A program made the position numbers and the translations under genes. From JAUIGE01 sp045106685 (GTDB lineage Bacteria > Bacteroidota > Bacteroidia > J057), in contig JBGCFB010000167.1 of assembly GCA_045106685.1 (NCBI GenBank), forward strand, positions 1 through 10,887: a stretch of 10,887 bases of DNA, given 5' to 3'. Under the pieces are notes generated by a model. It was not told the origin of the DNA. It ran no database searches and saw only the letters and a list, made by a program, of their open reading frames with translations. Below, piece by piece: positions 8,159-10,887 of this stretch (position 1 is its first letter; the number at the start of each line of letters is the position of its first letter).

Positions 8159-8229
8159 TTTGAACTTATAAACCATCTTTGAACTTTGAACTCTCTTTTG
8201 AACCTTAAACTGCCTTGAATTTTGAACTA
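8159..8229 (-). repeat. Right heptamer array, inverted relative to the left one
   Basis: Inverted heptamers occur as TTTGAAC at 8159-8165 and in tandem at 8178-8184 and 8185-8191. They continue with TTGAACC at 8198-8204 (exact inverse of GGTTCAA), TTAAACT at 8205-8211 and TTGAACT at 8222-8228. These copies are more diverged and more irregularly spaced than the left array, but most left-arm motifs have an inverted partner here. The array reaches to within four bases of the mreC start, so it supplies the mreC translation start region. Confidence 0.85.
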
Positions 8230-8233
8230 ACTT

Positions 8234-9094
8234 ATGCTTCCTCTTCTCCGCTTTCTCCAAAAACGAAAAAACCTCCTGCTGTTTTTGCTGCTGGAGGGGA
8301 TTGCTTTGTTTTTGGTGGTGCGGTATAGCAATCCGCATAGGCAGACTTTCGGGGATGCAATGCTAGGACTCAATATTAAATTGCATCGCTCCATTCAGGG
8401 GGTGACTCAGTATACTCACCTCGACGAAAGCAACCAGCAACTACAGCTGGAGAACGATTCCTTGCGCAAAGAGGTGCTGCGCTTACGCAACATCACGTAT
8501 CTGGAACGCCTGGAGTATGCCAGTCGCCCTAACTGGCGGCGCGACACTGCGGAACTGGACTCTATCGAGCAAATCGATTACCTTCCTTGCCGCGCAATCC
8601 AATTTACCACACATCGTCCCTACAACTATATTACACTTGACAAAGGTCGCGCAGACGGTGTGGAGGAGAATATGGGCCTACTCTCGCCCCAAGGCGTGGC
8701 TGGCAGAGTTGTAAAAGTTGGCGAAGATTTCAGCGTGGCACTTAGCGCGCTCAATGCCGCATTTAAACAAGCCGTCAGAACCCAACAAGGGTATGCAGGA
8801 GCTGTTTTTGAATGGCGGGGAGGCGATATCAGCAAAGGGTATATTATGGGGGTTCCCATCAATGTTCCCATCAAGGTAGGCGAACAGGTGTACACCGCAG
8901 CGCACAGCACCGTTTTCCCAGAGAACTTCCCCATAGGAACAGTAAGTGCTGTAGAACCAGACAGTAAAGCTCCTGGGTTTCATGCTGTTGAAATCACCAT
9001 GGCGACAGATTTCACGACCATCGACAATCTATATCTCATACAGGTACCCTTCCGCGAGGCGGTTGACAGCCTCCAACAGGGTCTCATCCAATAA
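8234..9094 (+). CDS. mreC: Rod-shape-determining protein MreC
   Basis: The 286-residue product is the periplasmic scaffold of the elongation complex and links MreB and MreD to the penicillin-binding proteins. Residues 1-13 are a short basic cytoplasmic tail, about 14-30 a membrane helix (LLLFLLLEGIALFLVV), and about 62-90 a coiled coil (ESNQQLQLENDSLRKEVLRL) used for dimerisation. About 115-275 form the paired beta-barrel domain, with ITLDKGRADGVEENMGLLSPQG typical of MreC. Bacteroidota MreC proteins usually begin with a short arginine/lysine-rich segment just before the membrane helix, which supports the ATG at 8234. No ribosome binding site is visible; the bases before the ATG belong to the right heptamer array. 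The stop overlaps the mreD start by one base. Confidence 0.95.
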   Translation: MLPLLRFLQKRKNLLLFLLLEGIALFLVVRYSNPHRQTFGDAMLGLNIKLHRSIQGVTQYTHLDESNQQLQLENDSLRKEVLRLRNITYLERLEYASRPNWRRDTAELDSIEQIDYLPCRAIQFTTHRPYNYITLDKGRADGVEENMGLLSPQGVAGRVVKVGEDFSVALSALNAAFKQAVRTQQGYAGAVFEWRGGDISKGYIMGVPINVPIKVGEQVYTAAHSTVFPENFPIGTVSAVEPDSKAPGFHAVEITMATDFTTIDNLYLIQVPFREAVDSLQQGLIQ

Positions 9095-9597
9095 TGAATC
9101 AACTCCCCAGAATCGGTTTAGCATGGGTGCTGCTCGTTACAGCGCAGGTGTTTATTTTTAATGCAATGGGCCTAGGCACTTTTGCAACACCCTTCCCATT
9201 TATTCTTCTGATTCTGATGTTGCCATTTGAGCTTCCTATTGCAGGAGTGCTTGTAGGCGCTTTTCTTACAGGGCTTGTTGTAGATGGACTTGGAGATATC
9301 AATAGCCTGGGCTTACATGCCTTCTCCCTCACCCTTATGGCTGCCCTTCGTAACTATTGGATCCCTGTAGTTTCTTCATCTGTAAGAGGCTCCGCAGAAA
9401 TCGATCTGGGACGTCAGCGTCTAAGCTGGTATGCAGCCTATGCATTTCCGCTTGTTATGGTTCATCACCTTGCGTTTTTCCTACTTGATGGTCGAGGCGT
9501 TTATATTTGGCGGGCACTTTTCAAAGCACTAGCAAGTGGCATGTATACCTTTGCAATTTGCTTTTTATTGATTGTGATTTTTTATAGAAAGCAGTAA
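9094..9597 (+). CDS. mreD: Rod-shape-determining membrane protein MreD
   Basis: This 167-residue, very hydrophobic protein has about five or six membrane helices: roughly 7-25, 33-48, 49-66, 74-92, 112-130 and 144-163. MreD is the integral membrane partner of MreC in the elongation complex. Sequence conservation in the family is low. The call rests on size, hydrophobic pattern, the GLVVDGLGDINSLGLHAFSL stretch (about 60-79, typical of Bacteroidota MreD) and position directly after mreC with a one-base overlap. It ends the shape operon here, because the next gene is an unrelated metabolic one. Confidence 0.92.
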   Translation: MNQLPRIGLAWVLLVTAQVFIFNAMGLGTFATPFPFILLILMLPFELPIAGVLVGAFLTGLVVDGLGDINSLGLHAFSLTLMAALRNYWIPVVSSSVRGSAEIDLGRQRLSWYAAYAFPLVMVHHLAFFLLDGRGVYIWRALFKALASGMYTFAICFLLIVIFYRKQ

Positions 9598-9641
9598 GTT
9601 GGCTTTATAAGTAAAAGATGAAAAAATCATCTCCTTCCAGA

Positions 9642-9686
9642 ATTCGCACACTCGCACATTCTACAAAATCGCTAATTCTCTAAATC
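9642..9686 (+). repeat. Degenerate octamer repeats before the dioxygenase gene
   Basis: Read in steps of eight, the bases before the ATG are ATTCGCAC, ACTCGCAC, ATTCTACA, AAATCGCT, AATTCTCT and AAATC. They form a diverged tandem array of an ATTCGCAC-like unit, different from the heptamers in the mreB-mreC gap. The array runs directly into the start codon at 9687. No promoter box was found in the 89-bp spacer. Confidence 0.45.
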
Positions 9687-10208
9687 ATGCCCGCATTTCC
9701 TGTACTCAATTTCAAAGATTGGATCGAAGAAAACCGCCATTTGTTCAAGCCACCAGTAGGCAACAAAGTCGTGTACCAAGATACAGATGACTTTATTATT
9801 ATGGTTGTTGGTGGGCCAAACTCCCGCACGGATTATCATTTCAATGAAACGGAGGAATTTTTCTACATGCTCGAAGGGGAAATGTTGCTAAAAATCCAGG
9901 AAGACGGAAAGGCTGTAGATATACCGATCAAAGAAGGTGAAATCTTTCTTCTTCCCGCAAAAGTGCCACATTCGCCTCGTCGCCCTGCTAACAGCATTGG
10001 AATGGTGATCGAGCGCAAGCGTGATTCATCTCATACAGATGGACTTATTTGGCACTGCGAAAAATGTAACCATAAACTCTACGAGGAATATTTCCCACTC
10101 GAAAATGTAGAGACACAATTTCAGGGGATATTTAGTAGGTTCTATGCCTCCGAGGCGCTTCGCACCTGCGATAGTTGCGGCACGGTGCTACAGGTTCCTG
10201 GGAAATAA
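9687..10208 (+). CDS. nbaC: 3-hydroxyanthranilate 3,4-dioxygenase
   Basis: The 173-residue cupin enzyme opens the ring of 3-hydroxyanthranilate with O2. The product closes on its own to quinolinate for NAD synthesis or is further degraded. Candidate Fe(II) ligands are His51, Glu57 and His95. The substrate-binding residues Arg47, Arg99 and Glu110 are also present, with spacing that agrees with well-studied bacterial enzymes. A C-terminal rubredoxin-like iron site is intact: Cys124 and Cys127 in HCEKC, Cys161 and Cys164 in CDSC. Length and start are normal for the bacterial form. It probably acts in the kynurenine pathway in the cytoplasm. It follows mreD by 89 bp on the same strand but has no functional link to it, and no other kynurenine gene is in the window. 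It faces mqnC. Confidence 0.95.
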   Translation: MPAFPVLNFKDWIEENRHLFKPPVGNKVVYQDTDDFIIMVVGGPNSRTDYHFNETEEFFYMLEGEMLLKIQEDGKAVDIPIKEGEIFLLPAKVPHSPRRPANSIGMVIERKRDSSHTDGLIWHCEKCNHKLYEEYFPLENVETQFQGIFSRFYASEALRTCDSCGTVLQVPGK

Positions 10209-10220
10209 GCTTTCCTTTAG

Positions 10221-10291
10221 TGAAAAGTACATGGTAGAAAATGGAAAGTTAAAATATTATACACTTTCTATTTTCTACTATGCACTTTCCA
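10221..10291. terminator. Long imperfect inverted repeat between convergent genes, probable two-way terminator
   Basis: Bases 10221-10249 can pair with 10263-10291 over 29 positions, with two mismatches (10223/10289 and 10229/10283) and two G-T wobbles. The inner 16 bp (10234-10249 with 10263-10278) pair fully apart from one wobble. The loop is 13 nt and AT-rich. It lies 12 bp after the dioxygenase stop and one base beyond the mqnC stop, so it could end both transcripts. There is no T-tract after the stem on either strand, so a classic intrinsic terminator is not proven. It may also be a repeat-derived palindrome. Confidence 0.45.
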
Positions 10292-10292
10292 T

Positions 10293-10887
10293 TCATGTAC
10301 TCTGCACCAATATCTTCCCTTCCAATGCAGCTGGAATTTCGCGGAATTCATAGAGTTGATTGCGGAGCTTGGGAGTAAATCCGGCCTCCATAATAACCTT
10401 TTGAATATCCTCAGCGCTGAGGCGGTGTGGCGCTCCAGCAGCCGAAACGACGTTCTCTTCGATCATGATTGAGCCGAGGTCATTGGCGCCAGCATGCAGA
10501 CACATCTGGGCCACTTTAGGTCCGACAGTGAGCCACGAAGCCTGGATATTCTCAATATTGGGGAGCATAATGCGCGAGATCGCAATCATGCGCACATACT
10601 CAGAAGCGGTAACCGTATTACGAACCCCACGTGTGCGATTCAATAAGGTACCGTCATCCTGATATGGCCAGGGGATAAAGGCCTTGAAGCCATTGGTGCC
10701 TTCAGGCCGCTGCGCCTGTACAGCGCGAATGCGCACGAGGTGATCGAAGCGTTCTTCGATCGTTTCGATATGGCCGAACATCATCGTCGCACTCGTCGTG
10801 AGGCCAAGCTGATGCGCAACGCGCATCACTTCGAGCCACTCTTCTCCGCTACACTTTCCATTCGAAATAATACGTCGCACGCGGTCG
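10293..10887 (-). CDS. mqnC: Cyclic dehypoxanthinyl futalosine synthase MqnC, C-terminal part (5' end beyond the window)
   Basis: The frame is open to the right edge and ends at a TGA (10293-10295), giving about 198 C-terminal residues of a protein usually about 370 long. Visible motifs are TSATMMFGHIET, FKAFIPWPYQ, NIQASWLTVGPKVAQMCLHAGANDLGS and SIMIEENVVSAAG, all typical of MqnC. MqnC is a radical SAM enzyme that cyclises dehypoxanthine futalosine in the futalosine route to menaquinone. The related MqnE and CofG/CofH share the fold, but the TMMFGHIET and IPWPYQ motifs fit MqnC best. The CX3CX2C cluster motif lies in the missing N-terminal half. The frame passes the window end without a clear start: a GTG at 10880 is internal to the conserved DRVRRIIS stretch. 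Confidence 0.9.
   Translation of the reverse strand, partial: DRVRRIISNGKCSGEEWLEVMRVAHQLGLTTSATMMFGHIETIEERFDHLVRIRAVQAQRPEGTNGFKAFIPWPYQDDGTLLNRTRGVRNTVTASEYVRMIAISRIMLPNIENIQASWLTVGPKVAQMCLHAGANDLGSIMIEENVVSAAGAPHRLSAEDIQKVIMEAGFTPKLRNQLYEFREIPAALEGKILVQST

Larger units (their letters stand above)
7694..8229 (+). mobile_element. IVS-like unit between mreB and mreC: four-helix-bundle gene flanked by inverted heptamer arrays
   Basis: The 536-bp unit begins with TAGTTCAA (7694-7701) and ends with its exact inverse TTGAACTA (8222-8229). Just inside lie GGTTCAA-type heptamers on the left and their inverted forms on the right, with a small gene between. It fills the otherwise unexplained gap in a compact operon, directly after the mreB stop and four bases before the mreC ATG. 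The layout, inverted repeats around an IVS/S23-type gene, is that of intervening sequences known from 23S rRNA genes of several bacteria. There is no transposase and I see no target-site duplication, so mobility is inferred from structure and position. It could instead be an old resident unit. Confidence 0.5.

Noticed and set aside
9616..9632. Hairpin AGATGA-AAAAA-TCATCT after mreD as an intrinsic terminator
   Set aside because: Only six AT-rich base pairs and no T-tract follow, which is too weak to call.

Overview
The window reads as a chromosomal segment of a Bacteroidota bacterium, probably of the Saprospirales/Lewinellaceae-Haliscomenobacteraceae type (the rank below phylum is a guess). 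The phylum rests on four observations. The purH-mreB-mreC-mreD order is the usual one in this phylum. Starts lack clear Shine-Dalgarno sequences. A TAnnTTTG-type promoter lies just upstream of purH. A very large secreted PKD-repeat protein is present. An mqnC-type gene indicates menaquinone made by the futalosine route.

Layout. From the left edge to 3898 (minus strand) there is one uninterrupted reading frame of at least 1299 codons. It has a signal peptide followed by about fifteen PKD-like repeats, and its 3' end lies outside the window. It diverges from a plus-strand gene (4057-4971) for a membrane-anchored protein with ComEA-like helix-hairpin-helix domains. After a 182-bp spacer holding a good Bacteroidota-type promoter come purH (5154-6671), mreB (6671-7693), mreC (8234-9094) and mreD (9094-9597). 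The purH/mreB and mreC/mreD junctions overlap by one base, so this looks like one tight transcription unit. It is broken only between mreB and mreC by 540 bp. Then come a 3-hydroxyanthranilate 3,4-dioxygenase gene (9687-10208) and, convergent with it, the 3' part of a cyclic dehypoxanthinyl futalosine synthase gene (mqnC, minus strand, running off the right edge). A long imperfect inverted repeat separates the last two.

Most unusual part. The mreB-mreC gap is filled almost exactly by a compact unit at 7694-8229. It carries a gene for a four-helix-bundle protein of the 23S rRNA intervening-sequence (IVS/S23, Avd-like) family. The left side is an array of GGTTCAA-type heptamers, and the right side carries the same heptamers in inverted orientation. 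The outermost 8 bp are perfect terminal inverted repeats. The unit starts right after the mreB stop codon and ends four bases before the mreC start. It resembles an rRNA intervening sequence that sits inside a protein-coding operon, and is the best candidate here for an under-described mobile or RNA-processing element.

How the genes work together. mreB, mreC and mreD encode the cytoskeletal and membrane parts of the rod-shape complex; purH makes IMP and is co-transcribed with them. PBP2 (mrdA) and rodA, which often follow mreD in this phylum, are absent here. The PKD protein is probably a surface or secreted adhesin-like protein, the HhH protein a DNA-binding, possibly competence-related membrane protein. 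The last two genes belong to tryptophan/kynurenine metabolism and to menaquinone synthesis.
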